A stretch of DNA of 64,000 bases from Malurus cyaneus samueli (Eukaryota > Chordata > Aves > Passeriformes > Maluridae). The stretch is from the NCBI GenBank assembly GCA_009741485.1, contig VKON01004058.1:204762-268761 (forward strand), in the 5' to 3' direction. Positions 12,601 through 23,820 of this stretch are shown here, piece by piece. A model generated the notes under the pieces. It saw only the letters and a program-made list of their open reading frames with translations, did no database searches and was not told the DNA's origin. Numbering within the stretch: the first letter of the stretch is position 1; every line of letters begins with the position of its first letter. The translations under genes and the position numbers were made by a program.

Positions 12601-15600
12601 ACACTGCACACTGCCAGCCATGGCAATTCACAGCCCTGGCTGCTGCTGTCCTGGGAATGCTCCTCTCAGGGCACTGCACACTGCCAGCCATGGCAATTCA
12701 CAGCCCTGGCTGCTGCTGTCCTGGGAATGCTCCTCTCAGGGCACTGCACACTGCCAGCCATGGCATTTCACAGACCCAGCTGCTGCTGTCCTGGGAATGC
12801 TCCTCTCAGGGCACTGCACACTGCCAGCCATGGCAACTCAGAGCCCTGACTGCTGCTGTCCCTGAAATGTTCCTTTCAGAGCACTGCACACTGCCAGCCC
12901 ACAGCAAAACACAGCCCTGACTGCTGCTGTCCTAGGAATGCCCCTCTCAGGAAAGGCTTTCAGGGCACGGCCGCCTGCCACCACCGAGTCATTCTGCAAG
13001 GGAACCAACATCAGGAAAGGGACTCAGGGCACTGCACACTGCCAGCCATGGCAATTCACAGCCCTGGCTGTTGCTGTCCCTACCTGGAAGGAGTTGCAGG
13101 ACACACCAAGAAGCTCCAGTGGCAGCTTCAGCAGCTCATGGCAGCCACGCACAGGATAAAGGGGGATTTGGGGACACTGCAGCAAGGAGGGATAGCACTT
13201 CACAGCCCACTCGGGCCAGGAAAGCTTCCCTCGCTTCCATAAAGCATCCAAAACTAAAGATAGCGTCAGCAGCACCTTGCAGCTCACTTCTGTTTTTTCA
13301 GGAGAGAGATCAGGACGTTCTTTCTAAAAGCAACAGCTCCAAAAATCCTGACGTGCTTCTTCCCAGCCCCTCAGGACACACAGCCTCAGAGCTGTTTTTA
13401 ACCAAAAGCCATCCCTACACTGACACGTTTTTGTGTGACCCAGAAACACCCAGAGCTCGGCAGTGTCATCCAGGACCAAGCACACATCCAGACAGGCTTT
13501 GGACTTCTCTTGGCGCTGCCAGCCTGCCCTAGGACTGGGCACCAAGAGAGGGGATGAGTGGCTGTAAGGGCATGGACAGGCACGTGGCAGCAATGTGCTG
13601 CTCAATGTCCTGAAGATGCCACCAGCACAGCCAGGAGATTGTGTTCCCTTCAGGATGGAGCACAGAGCACGAGGTCCAGCTGTGCAGAAGGGCAGGCAAA
13701 CCCCAGGCATGCCTGGAAAGCAGCTGGAAACGCTGCCAAAGGCACACTGAGCTGGCAAAGGAACAGCACTAGAGTGAATCCATGGGATGTTGCTCACTCT
13801 CCAGAGCCCTCAGCCAAGCCCTGGTGTGTGAGGAGGTTCCAGGAGCTGTGGCTGTGCCAGGCCCAATCCACAATGCCATGCCAGCCCCGGGGAGGCTGCC
13901 CCTGGCACTCACCTTGATGGCTCTCCTGACAATCATGATGGCATCGTGCAGGGAGCGTTCTGTCTCCTCCATGAACTGCTCGGCGCCCCCACGCAGGATG
14001 ATGGTGCAGGTCTTGGCCTTGGGACAGCCCGTGAAGAAGTTGTACCTGCCCGAGGCACAGCACAGAGATTGTGGGCACGGGGAAACTGCTGCTGGATGGG
14101 CAGTGTGGGAACAGAGCCAACCCTACAGCCTGGACCCTCTCAGCCCCATTGAATCCTGGCTGAGCCAGGGAACCCAGAACTGAAATTCAAGCTGACCCAG
14201 GAAAACCCTCTCTCTTCCCCAGGGATTCACACTGAACTGGGGCTCCCAGTTTTCACTTGGCAGGAGCACAGATGGCAGCAGCCAGCCCCAAACAGCTCCA
14301 GCAGCAGGAAGGACCCCAGTGTACTGTCCCCAGCTTCACCTGCACTGACACTGAAGTGTCAAGCTGGAACATCACACAAGTGCCACAATCAATCCCCAAA
14401 TGTGCTGCTCTTGCATTACAAATCAAACAGTACCACTGTGCTTTCTGCAGGCTAAATAAAAATGTTCTGCACTGCAGAATAAACATGTATTTTTAAAAGC
14501 ATTTAGAAGAGATGGATCTCGGTTAAATCTTGTTCCTGCTCCCTCCCTCAGTCTCAGAAAGCAGCTCTTGGATACAGTAAAATACACATTTTGTAACAAC
14601 CTTGAGAGCTGCTGAACCTGCCAATTCTTTGACCTTTTCCCCTATGAGAAGGCTTGCACAGCACAACGGGTCTGCAGTTGGTGTCTTTACCTCTCTCCCC
14701 CAATCTGGGTCTCCTCAAAGAGCTCACAGCGACCCAGCACATCATCTGACAGGGCATTGACACTGGTCTGGATGGATCCTCCACAGGCCTGCAGGGATGG
14801 AGACAAAGCACAGAATTATCAGCCCTGACAACTCCCACCAACCTCCCAGGAGGCTCCTGTCTCCAGGGACAGCTTGGTGCAAACCCACCCTGCAGCCAGG
14901 TTCAGCAAAACCCTTCTCTTCCCTCCCATCTCACGGATCCTCAACAGCAAAATGAGATTACACAGCTTTGAGGTGCTGACTCACAGGCTCCTGAATCCAG
15001 GAGATACACACAGAAAGCTCAGGAAAAAAACCACTTATGATGGAACAGCGAAGAACTTAGGAAAATAAACCTCTGCTGATGCATTGAACAGATCTTATCA
15101 CACAGAACCCCACAGAGGAACTAAAGAATAGCGTGGATGCAATCAGGGTGTGACTGCTCACTCCACCAAGGAGCAGCCTCATCCTTTAAATTCTGGTCAG
15201 GGACAGTGACAGTGAGCAGCTGCTTGGGAAGGAGCAGCCTGGGGTGTCACAAAGGCTGTCCCCTGAGCCAAGGGAGCTCACCATCATGGTCCTCTTGAGA
15301 TCCTCCTCGGGGACACGGCCGGCACAGAACATGTCCCTGTCTGCGAAGTACTGGGTGGCCACGTCACCGATGGGAAGCTTGGACAGGACCACTTTGGCCC
15401 CTGATTTGTGGATTTTGTCGAGTTTGTCATACAGGATGTTCCACTCAGCATCCACGATGGCCTGGTAATCCTGGCAGGGAGGAGAGGGGCAGAGGTGTTG
15501 CAGTGCCAGGGACAGGGAATGCCCCACATGCAGCCCTGGCACAGAGCTGCTCCCAGCCCTGCACTGGAAGGGCCCTGGTTTATGGCACTTCCCAGATGGG

Positions 15601-18600
15601 AACCTGGTCTGCTTAAACTCTGCAGCACTCCAAGCCCTTGCTGAGTTTTCCCTGGAAAGCCACTGGCCAGGCCTAAGGCAGTGCCCACAGAGCTGCTGGC
15701 TCTGCACAGCTGGGGCACAGTGACAGCTCAGAAATGTATCCTGACCCTGAGCAGACTGCTGTGAGTCTGCTGTGCCCTCACTCCAAATGGGGCAGCACAG
15801 CCCACAGTGTTTTCAGAAGCGAAAGGGGTGCAGAGAGCACTCATTCATCACAGGATGGTTTGGGTGGAAAAGGACCTTTTAAAGGTCATCTATTCCCAAT
15901 TCCTGCCATGGGGACACCTTCCACTGTCCCAGGGTGCCCCAAACCCCATCCAACCTGGCCTTGGACACTGCCAGGGATCCAGGGAGAGCTACAGCTGCTC
16001 TGGGCACCCTGTGCCAGGGCTCCCCAGCCTCACAGACAGGAATTCCTTCCCAACATCCCATCTAACCCTGCCCTCTGGCAGTGTGATCCCATTCCCTGTG
16101 TCCTGTCCCTCCATCCCATGTCCCCAGTCCCTCTCCAGCTCTCCTGGAGCCCCTTTAGGCCCTGGAAGGGGTTCTGAGCTCTTCCTGGAGCCTTTCCTTC
16201 TCCAGTCGAACCCCTCCAGCTCTCCAGCCTGGCTCCAGCTCTCAGAGCATGTCCATGGCCCTCCCTCCTCACTCTTACCCCACCGGATCAGCAGCCCCCA
16301 GGCCCCCCAGGGATGGGGGGGTTCCCTTTTCGCTCTCACCAGGCTCCCTTTGGGCCCTTCCCAGGCTCCCCTTTGCCTCTAACCAGGCTCCCCTTTGCCT
16401 CTAACCAGGCTCCCTTTNTTGGGCTCTAACCAGGCTCCCTTTGGGCTCTAACCAGGCTCCCTTTGGGCTCTAACCAGGCTCCCTTTGGCTCTTACCTCCA
16501 CCGTGTTAACTCTGACCTCGGCGTTGTCCTTCTCAGCTTTGAGCTCCAGCTCCACGTTGAGCAGGGCGATTTTGGGGGACTGGTACTTCTTGGGCTGCAT
16601 CTCAAAGCCAGCGTACGAGAAGGTTTTCTTGAAGGCAACTCCAGCCACCAGCTGGGAGTCCTGGAAGGCAGGGATGTGCCTGAGGCTCAGCCCGCCAAGG
16701 TGTTCTCCACAGGGTTCACAGTAACTCCCTCAGCACCCTCCCTGCTTCCAGAGGCCTCATTTGCAAAGCCTTCCAGCACTGTCTGCTTTGATTAACCCAC
16801 TTTTACAGGAAATAAGCAGCAAGGATTTCTTTCAGCTCACAAATGCAGCTTCCTCTCTACCCCTCAAGACTCCACAGCCCAAAACCCTCCACACAACCTA
16901 AAGATCAAGGAAAGGAGCAATCAATTCTCTCCCTGATCTCTTTCCCATTCCTCCCCTTTGAACTTGGATACTTCTCACCCAAAGCCCCATTGGGGGCTGG
17001 TTTTTTGCTCTGGTTTGTTTTTTCCAAGCTCCATCACAATCTCCGAGATTTTCTGCAACAGGACAGCCCTGCCCAACACTATTCCCTGACACGAACTCCT
17101 TGACTTCCTGGGTGAAGAGAAATCAGGATCTAAATCTCGCCCTCCACAGGGGAACAACAGCCAGGAACAATTCTCTACCACACATCCAGGTGCAGTCCCA
17201 GACACAACAGATTTTCCAGCACTGTGGCACAAACCACACATCCCACCTACCCTGCCCAACCAGCTCCCTCATGGGGTTTTCCTTGCATTTTCCCCAGCCT
17301 GGTAATCCGATATACAACCAGGACTTTTGGGTCCAGAAGTAACAGACTTCCCACAAAAAAAAAAAAAATCATTAGTTACAGAGCAATAAATGGAATTTTT
17401 ATCAGTAACAACTGTTGCTGCAGAGGGCAGTGAGGTGAAGGGTGCATTTGGCTCAAGAAACAGGTTCTCTACCTATGGAAAAGAAATGCAGCTCTGTTCT
17501 CTGCCTATGGAAAAGAAATGCAAGCTCTCTCCTGACCCAACAGCTTTGTTCACTTTGGGAATTCCCCAACAGGCACATTCCTGCTAGAGCCAAGGCACCA
17601 GCAGAGCTGGGATCCCTGTCCCACCCCTTCAGGAAAGCTCCCACAACACTCACTTCCAAAGCTCCTCCTTGCACCTTCTTTATCCCGATCATCTTGAGCT
17701 GTAACAAATCATCCAACATCATCACTGCATCTACAACCATCTTGGAGAAAAACTCCTTGCTCTGGGAGATGAGCTTGGAGCTCAGGGCTGTGGCTGCACA
17801 CTTCTCCAGGAGACTCCTCTGCTCACTGCAGGAGAGGAAAAACAAGGGTTTGGTCACATCCCAGTCTTTTCACAAGCCCCAAACATTGGGTGTGACTTTG
17901 TTAATCAGCGAGTTATTTAGGATGGAAAATATCTTTAAGATATTTGAGTCCAGCACTTCCAAGGCCACCACAGCCCCAGGGCCCCACGTCCCCAAGTGCC
18001 AACTCCACAGGGCTTTGAAATCCTCACCACTGGGAGTGAAGGAATTTCCCCAATGTCCCCCTGGCCCTGCCCTGGCCCAGCCTCAGGCCGTTCCCTCTCC
18101 TCCTGTCCCTTTTTTTTGGGATGACATCCCAAATCCCCCCCGGCTGCCCGCTCCAGGCAGGGAATTTTATAGGGGAAAAGGATCCCCCGGAGCCTCCTTT
18201 GCTCCAGGCTGAGCCCCTTTCCAGCTCCCTCAGGATTCTCCAGACCCTTCCCAGCTCCGTTCCCTGCCCTGGACTCGCTCCAACCCCTCAATGTCTCTCA
18301 TAATGAGGGGCCAAAATCCTCTCTGGTGGAGGCAAAGATCAGCTCCCTCCTGTCAATGCGGAGCACAAGGTACATGTGCAAATCCCAGACTGACAAATCC
18401 CAGTCTCCTTTTTAGAGTTTGAGCATCAGCCCAGTACTGACCAGGCTCATTGGCTTTTAGGCACCTAAAAGCAGGAAAGAGCAGGTCCCTTCCCTCATCC
18501 CGAGGTAGAAAGATGTTTCTGAAACTCTCTAAAGACAGCATATTCTCTGAAGAATTAACTCAGGTAATGTATGTGCAGCAGAGTGGGTGATACAGAGACA

Positions 18601-21600
18601 CCAGGAAAATGTGGATCCAACTGCCAGGCTCTATCTGCCAGTCCCTGCAGACCATGGAAATCATTGTATTCCCATCACAGGACAGTATTTGCTTTAGTTT
18701 TTTCATCATTTTTTCATTATTTTGTCTGGACAACCCATTTTGGTTTATTCAAGATGCTTACGCAGTTAAAATACTTCAAACTGATTGCAGGTGTCAGCAA
18801 GGTCAAGTAGCCAAGAGCCTCAAATCCAGGGAGAAAAGGAACCCCAGTATTCTCACCTCAGCTGAAGGGATCACTTCCTTACTGCTATGAGCTATCTACC
18901 TTGGTGTGACAGCTAAAAAGGGATCTGATCCTCAGGGAAGTGCTGAGATTTAACACTGCCACTCACTGCAGCAAGAGCTCCGAGACTCCAGCGCTGCAAA
19001 AAAGAAATCAGGCCACTTATTTTGGTGCCCAGGTTCCTCAGTGAGCACTGGGAGCCACTGCCCTACATCATTCCCTGCAGCCAAGTGAGAGCATGGCATC
19101 ACCCCGAGAGGAGCAGGAAATTCCAGGTAAATTGGGAATAGCCCCAGTGTGGGGCTGGCAGCTGTTTGGTCCCAGCTGGAGACCTCAGCCAGTGCCACAG
19201 AATTAACTGGAGCCCAGAACACAACCAGGTCATCTCCAAGGGAAACTTACTCTTTATCCTCCTTCTTCACAGAGACAGCGATGTCTTTGATCTTGTTCAC
19301 AGCCTGGCAAAAAGGCAACAGCTGGATTAATGATTCATGCTCCCAAGCTGATGAGATCTCCAGCCTCTCTCTTTGTATTTTATCTTTTGTTCTCTGTTTC
19401 AACGTCACTGAAGTTTCAACAGTTTAAGTTATTCCACCCCTGCCAGTGCAGTAATTCCAAGGAACACACCAATGTATGAGGAGTGGGAAGAGGCTCAGAG
19501 ATGCTTCACTGTTTTCAGCAGAGATCCTGGGAATCAAAGGCTATTGAGTAAGTTAACTTCCAAAAATCAGCTTAATGGGACCAACAGGCTTCAGGACACA
19601 CAAAGTTTACTAAGGAGCAGCAGAGAGCAGAATGAATAAATGGGAAAACGCATTTCTCATTCTTCCTTGGAAAAAAAACCCAAGAAAGTGAGAGCACTCC
19701 AGAGGTACTGAGTGGTAAGAGCAGGCCCTGGCACTGGGACAGGCTGTGCTGTTTGCAGGGAGCCACGGGGGATGGCTGCTGTCACTCCCCAGGGGGATTT
19801 CCCTGAAGTGTGTCACTATCCCTGGGTACCCTGTGTCACTATCCCTGGGCACCCCGGTGTCACTGGTACCCCGGTGTCACTATCCCTGGGTACCCCGTTG
19901 TCACTATCCCTGGGTACCCCGGTGTCACTATCCCTGGGTACCCCGTGTCACTATCCCTGGGTACCCTGATGTCACTATCCCTGTGTCTCTATCCCTGGGT
20001 ACCCTTGTGTCACTGGTACCCCGGTGTCACTATCCCTGGGTACCCCCATGTCACTATCCCTGGGTACCCCGGTGTCACTGGTACCCGGTGTTACTATCCC
20101 TGGGTACCCCGTGTCACTATCCCCGGGTACCCCGGTGTCACTATCCCTGGGTACCCCGTGTCACTATCCCGGGTACCCTGTGTCACTATCCCCGGGTACC
20201 CCGGTGTCACTATCCCTGGGTACCCTGGTGTCACTATCCCTGGGTACCCTGCTGTCACTATCCCTGGGTACCCTGCTGTCACTATCCCTGGGCACCCCGG
20301 TGTCACACAGAGCTGTCCCCAGGCATCCCCAGGGACAGATCCCCCCGTGCCAGCCTCACCAGCTGCGTGGCCGTGCGGAAGGCACGGATGATGATCTGGG
20401 GATGGAGCCCCTCCTCCACGTAGGGCTTCACCTGCTTCAGGAACTCGGCTGCCAGCAGGGTCACGGACGTGGTGCCATCACCCACCTGCACGGACAGGGG
20501 ACACTGTGTCACCCCCAAGCTGTGTCACCCCCATGCTGCAGAGACCCTCTGACAGCAGCTCCAAAACAACTCCAACGCTTCCAGGGAAAACAGAGCTCAA
20601 GATTTTGTTTTCTGAAAGATTGGTGGCCGAATCTCTCCCTCAGTGATTCAGAGTGGTTTGGGTGGGAAGAGACCTTAAAACCCACCCAGGGGGACAGGGA
20701 CACCTCCCACTGTCCCAGGCTGCTCCCAGCCCCAATGTCCAGCCTGGCCTTGGGCACTGCCAGGGATCCAGGGGCAGCACAGCTGCTCTGGGCACCCTGT
20801 GCCAGGGCCTGCCCACCCTCCCAGACAGAAATTCCTTCCCAAGATCCCATCCATCCCTGCCCTTTGGCTGTGTGACCCCATTCCCTGTGTCCTGTCCCTC
20901 CATCCCTTGGCCCCAGTCCCTCTCCAGCTCTCCTGGAGCCCCTTCAGGCCCTGCAAGGGGTTCTAAGCTCTCCCTGGAGCCTTTCCTTCTCCAGGGGAAC
21001 ATTCCCAGCTCTCCCAGCCCGACTCCAGAGCAGACAGAATCAATCCCAGCACTCCACGAGCAATTCCCACCAGTGAACACAAAGCCCAAGGAGCCACTGA
21101 CACTCAGGCTCCCTTCCCACCTCTGCATCCTGGGATTTGGCAATGTCCACCAAGGTCTTCGCAGCCGGATGGACGACATCCAGTAGCTTCAGGATGGTGG
21201 CTCCATCGTTGGAGATGGTGGCTTTGCCTGGGAAGCAGAGAAAAGGAAGCTGAGTTTCACTACCAGGTGTAAAGGCCTTGGCACTGGGCCTTAGGGGGTC
21301 TCAGCAAGATCCTCTGCTCCATGAGCCCATTTGTGCAGCAGGCACACACGACAGAGCAACTCTCCAAACCAACAGAAGTTTGGAATTCATTTCCCTCTTC
21401 TCAACAGCCTCCCCAAGCAGATAAAACCGTATTCTAGTCTCACACTCACATGAAAAAAGAGCCTTGAAATCATATGTTATTAGACAAGTTTAAACCAAAT
21501 TATCCTTTTGAACAAGGATTTATTACAGTTATTTGTAAAAACTGTTCAAAGTAATAAAGTAAAATAAACAAATTAAGACTTCTCACCCCACTCTTCAGCA

Positions 21601-23820
21601 AAGAAAAAAAATTAGTTCACTGACTTCATATAAGTCTTTTCAGAGTGAGGGCAAAGCTCATCCCTAAATCACACTCCAAAGAAAGATTAAAAATCAACCA
21701 AGGAACATCCACTGACCTCACACTCAGCCACAACAAGTGCTGAGTAATTTCACAGGTATCATGATCCTCATTTAAAAACAGAGATGACCAAATATCTGTG
21801 AAGTCAGGTCTCTCCTGTGTGGCACAGACTTACTTTGGACACATCCAATCCCACTGACCCTGGATCTCCCCAGTGCCCCAGCTCAGGCTGGCAGCAGCAA
21901 ACAGAGACTCCTCAGGCTGGACTGACAATTGTCCTTTATTCTACAGGGGATGCCAAGCTGTTGAATTCACTGAGACAGAAACTGAACTCTGCTGTCAGAG
22001 CCAAGCTTAGCAAAGGCCACGGATGTTGACATTTACATATATGCAAATGCTGGGACTAATTGCCACAGAGATGATGTAACACACTGCTCTGGGAGCTGAT
22101 TGCCATGTTTCCAGGTCTGTGCTTACCCCGATCATCCACGATGAGTTTGTCCATGCCACGCGGGCCCAGCGTGGTGCGCACGGCCTCGGCGATCACCTGG
22201 CACGCGTTGATGTTGCTGACCAGCTGCGGGATGCCCTGCGAGGTGTCCGTGCCCTCCTTCAGCAGGATAACCGGAGTGGGCTGCGGGAGAACCAGGGGAG
22301 AGCCGTCACCCCAATGCCAACAGCAAACCCCTCACAGAGTCACTCACCCCACAAAGCCACAACCAAAGACCAAGAGCGAACCTACAGACTCCTTGTAATT
22401 CCTCTGCTCCCCAGAATCCAACTGCTTTCCACCTCCCACTGCTCCCACAGCCTTGGCAATTCACCCAGCTGCTTCCACAACCTGGGAGCAGCCACAAATT
22501 CTGGGACCACACACTGATTGTCCCAAAAATAAGAGAGGCACTTTGAAGCTGCATTGCTCAGTGAGGTTCTGATTGTGATGATGGGCTGGAAGAGACAGGA
22601 CGTGTAGGAATTATTGACGGTAAGGAACTGAACAAATCTGGGGGGTGGAAACACCAGAGATGCTGTGGCTGTCCCATCCCTGGATGTGTCCGTGGACAGA
22701 GTTGGGAGCAGCCTGGGGTAGTGGAAGGTGTCCTGCCCATGGCAGGGGTGGCACTGGATGGGCTGTAAAATCCCTTCCAATCTGAACCATTCTGTGAGTG
22801 CTGCAATCATCTCACAGGCAAATTGTGAGCAAAGCCCAAACGTAACCAAAATTTGGGATGCACTGGTTTGGCAGAGAACAAAATGAAACCATGGCTGTTG
22901 TGCTGAGGGGTCACAACTACAAGCCAAGGAGCTACTGGAAAGGAGGGCTCAGTGATGGGCACAAAGATGACTGGGGGTCTGGGACATCTCTCAAAGTGGA
23001 GACTGGGGAAGCTGGGCTTGGTTAGTCTGGGGAAGGGAAGGTTGAGAAGGGATCCCATCAATCCATACAAATCTCTCCAAAGAGGTGTCAGGAGGTTGGT
23101 GCCAGTCTTTTTGCTTGTGCCCAGTGACAGAACAGATACCAAAACACAGTTAAGTTCCACCTCAACATGAGAAGGAACTTCTTTGCATGGAGGGTGACAG
23201 AGCCCTGGGACGGCTGCACAGGCAGGCCCTGGAGTGTTCCCCTCTGGAGAAATCCCAAACCCACCCGGACGCGTTCCTGTGTCACCTCCTCCCAGTGACC
23301 CTGCCTGGGCAGGGGGCTGCACTAAATGATCTCCAGCCCTGTCTATTCTGTGATCCCTGAATCCTGGAGAGATTTTGTAGAAGAAAACGTAAAGCCTTCT
23401 TCCACACCCAGCAGAGCAGGGATCTCAATAGCAAAGGAACGGTTTATCCACGAGGAAGCAGGAGGGAAGCTCATCCATCACCGTGGGGCTCGGAGCAGGG
23501 GCGGGCCAGGGCCGGAGGGGCCCCGGGGCCGAGGCTGCAGGGCTGCGGGGACCAGAGCCGCGGGATGGAGCTCCGGGCTGCCGCTCCCACCCGTTCCAGC
23601 CACAGCAGCCTGGATCCGGCGGGGAGCGGCCCCGGCACATCCCGGGTACCGCCAGGCCTGCGCGGCGGGGCGGTTCCATCCGCGCCTGCCCGCGCCATCC
23701 GCCGGACGCGGTCCCTGGAGGGCGGCGGGGCCCGGCGGCCCGTGCAGGTGGCGGGACGCGGGACAGCGGCGGATGGCGGCGGATGGCGGAGGATGCGGCG
23801 CGGGGATCACTCACCATCAT
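6116..23820 (-). CDS. CCT7: CCT7, T-complex protein 1 subunit eta
   Basis: Subunit of the cytosolic TRiC/CCT chaperonin, which folds actin, tubulin and many other proteins using ATP. Twelve coding exons: 23820-23815 (only MetMet), 22280-22127, 21227-21121, 20485-20360, 19303-19251, 17825-17654, 16660-16496, 15470-15282, 14788-14691, 14045-13913, 12287-12081, 6340-6116. They sum to 1635 bases (544 residues plus TGA), close to the 543 of mammals, with all phases consistent. Seen group II chaperonin motifs: [53 protein letters not shown] (ATP site), [50 protein letters not shown], and an RG-rich tail ending RARPHNH. Shares a CpG-island promoter with PRADC1. Intron 11 is interrupted by an inverted partial copy of the gene (6435-10889), most likely an assembly error. 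Confidence 0.96.
6341..6425. repeat. CCT7 intron 11 minisatellite, native exon-12 side
   Basis: Two to three half-units of the GGGACAGGGATCAGTGCCAC / CATCCCGCCCTGGGGACAG array directly before the exon 12 acceptor. The array stops at the probable misjoin near 6425. Confidence 0.7.
6611..6675. repeat. A9 followed by T56 homopolymer
   Basis: Nine A then 56 T inside the inverted CCT7 copy. The matching place in the minus-strand copy (about 13360-13400) has ordinary sequence (CTGGGAAGAAGCAC context) and no homopolymer. Probably a sequencing or consensus artefact. Confidence 0.8.
6960..7560. repeat. CCT7 intron 10 minisatellite, inverted copy
   Basis: Degraded copy of the array at 12317-12950. 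Units of about 60-75 bases contain TTGCCATGGCTGGCAGTGTG followed by CAGTGCCCTGAGAGG. Confidence 0.85.
7584..7787 (+). pseudogene. CCT7: CCT7 exon 11, inverted damaged copy
   Basis: Acceptor TTGCAG and donor GTAGGG flank 204 bases that match the intact 207-base exon at 12287-12081. Differences include loss of one C in the TATTCCCGG run, loss of an A in the CACCAACATCC region and altered bases in the GTGGCGGGTGG and AAGCACGCCC parts. The frame is therefore lost repeatedly. It cannot encode the [13 protein letters not shown] segment. Best read as an assembly duplicate, not an evolved pseudogene. Confidence 0.85.
8375..8540 (+). mobile_element. CR1 LINE 3' end (in the inverted CCT7 copy)
   Basis: CR1 tail: GGCTGCCCAGGGAGATGGCA, then GGGCTGGTGACAAGG and GACTCCATGATCC. 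It is the same insertion as the one at 11330-11490, seen in reverse. Confidence 0.7.
8735..10175. repeat. CCT7 intron 11 minisatellite carrying copies of the exon 12 acceptor
   Basis: About 20 copies of a 72-base unit made of two 36-base halves. One half reads CCTCTGTCCCCAGGGCGGGA then TGTGGCACTGAT. The other half has GGGTGGGATGTGACACTATC. CCTCTGTCCCCAG followed by GGCGGGATGTGG is exactly the real exon 12 acceptor and its first 12 coding bases. Interrupted by a 25-base N gap. Lies in the inverted copy; shorter remnants flank native exon 12 and lie at 10890-11110. Confidence 0.9.
8941..8965. other. Assembly gap, 25 N
   Basis: A run of 25 unresolved bases within the intron 11 minisatellite of the inverted CCT7 copy. 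Confidence 0.99.
10176..10398 (+). pseudogene. CCT7: CCT7 exon 12, inverted damaged copy
   Basis: Begins after CCCCAG and ends at TGA, matching the intact exon at 6340-6116. It is 223 rather than 225 bases, with a base change in the WYGVD codons (TGGTAC to TGGGAC) and small losses near [11 protein letters not shown] and IVSVDE. The reading frame is broken. Its 3' flank continues as a reverse copy of the native 3'UTR to about 10889. Confidence 0.85.
10890..11110. repeat. CCT7 intron 11 minisatellite, minus-oriented remnant
   Basis: Units of GGACAGAGATCAGTGCCACA and TCCCACCCTGAGGGGCAG in gene orientation, immediately after the fold-back junction. They mirror 8756-9000. Confidence 0.75.
11330..11490 (-). 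mobile_element. CR1 LINE 3' end in CCT7 intron 11
   Basis: Reverse complement of the CR1 tail at 8375-8540: GGATCATGGAGTCACTGAGA at the left, CTGGGCAGCCCC at the right. Truncated, non-coding. Confidence 0.7.
12317..12950. repeat. CCT7 intron 10 minisatellite
   Basis: About nine units of 60-75 bases: GGGCACTGCACACTGCCAGC, CATGGCAATTCACAGCC, then TGGCTGCTGCTGTCCTGGGA. The array starts about 30 bases upstream (gene strand) of the exon 11 acceptor. Confidence 0.9.
12966..13035 (-). repeat. Partial duplicate of the CCT7 exon 11 acceptor and first codons
   Basis: On the minus strand, TTGCAG is followed at 12993 by AATGACTCGGTGGTGGCAGG, the same as the start of exon 11 at 12287 (AATGACTCGGTGGTGGCGGG). 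The upstream intron (GATATCAGGAAAGG versus ACATCAGGAAAGG) is duplicated too. The copy loses similarity after about 28 exon bases and has no donor. It forms a decoy 3' splice site about 700 bases upstream of the real one. Confidence 0.8.
15850..16330 (-). mobile_element. CR1 LINE, 3' part
   Basis: Antisense CR1: GGATGGTTTGGGTGGAAAAG, GACCTTTTAAAGGTCATC, then the conserved body (CAGGAATTCCTTCCCAACAT, CCTGTCCCTCCATCCC) and the polypurine-rich upstream part. Sits in CCT7 intron 7. Confidence 0.85.
16332..16495. repeat. 22-bp minisatellite abutting the CCT7 exon 7 donor
   Basis: About seven copies of AACCAGGCTCCCTTTGGGCT plus CT. On the gene strand exon 7 ends GTGGAG, then GTAAGAGCCAAAGGGAGCCT, and each repeat reads GGTTAGAGCCCAAAGGGAGC. 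The donor itself is therefore the first, slightly different unit. One unresolved base (N) is at 16418. Confidence 0.9.
17940..18305 (-). mobile_element. CR1 LINE fragment
   Basis: Antisense CR1 body: CCAGGCTGAGCCCCTTTCCA, GCTCCGTTCCCTGCCCTGGA, CTCGCTCCAACCCCTCA. Lies in CCT7 intron 5. Confidence 0.75.
19806..20306. repeat. CCT7 intron 4 minisatellite (23-bp unit)
   Basis: About 21 copies of GTGTCACTATCCCTGGGTAC followed by CCC(C)G. On the gene strand each unit contributes GGGG and GGG runs, beginning about 50 bases after the exon 4 donor. Confidence 0.92.
20645..21015 (-). mobile_element. CR1 LINE, 3' part
   Basis: Antisense CR1: GTGGTTTGGGTGGGAAGAGA at the 3' end, then CCTTGGGCACTGCCAGGGAT and CAGAAATTCCTTCCCAAGAT. 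In CCT7 intron 3. Confidence 0.85.
22575..22805 (+). mobile_element. CR1 LINE 3' end
   Basis: Sense CR1 tail: AGCCTGGGGTAGTGGAAGGT, GTCCTGCCCATGGCAGGGGT, TCCCTTCCAATCTGAACCAT, TCTGTGAG. In CCT7 intron 1. Confidence 0.85.
22960..23365 (+). mobile_element. CR1 LINE, 3' part
   Basis: Sense CR1 body and tail: CTTGGTTAGTCTGGGGAAGG, AGAAGGAACTTCTTTGCATG, AGGGTGACAGAGCCCTGG, then ATTCTGTGATCCCTGAATCC at the end. In CCT7 intron 1, close to the promoter. Confidence 0.85.

Noticed and set aside
12087..12920. 277-codon frame of [19 protein letters not shown] repeats
   Set aside because: Antisense reading of the CCT7 intron 10 minisatellite.
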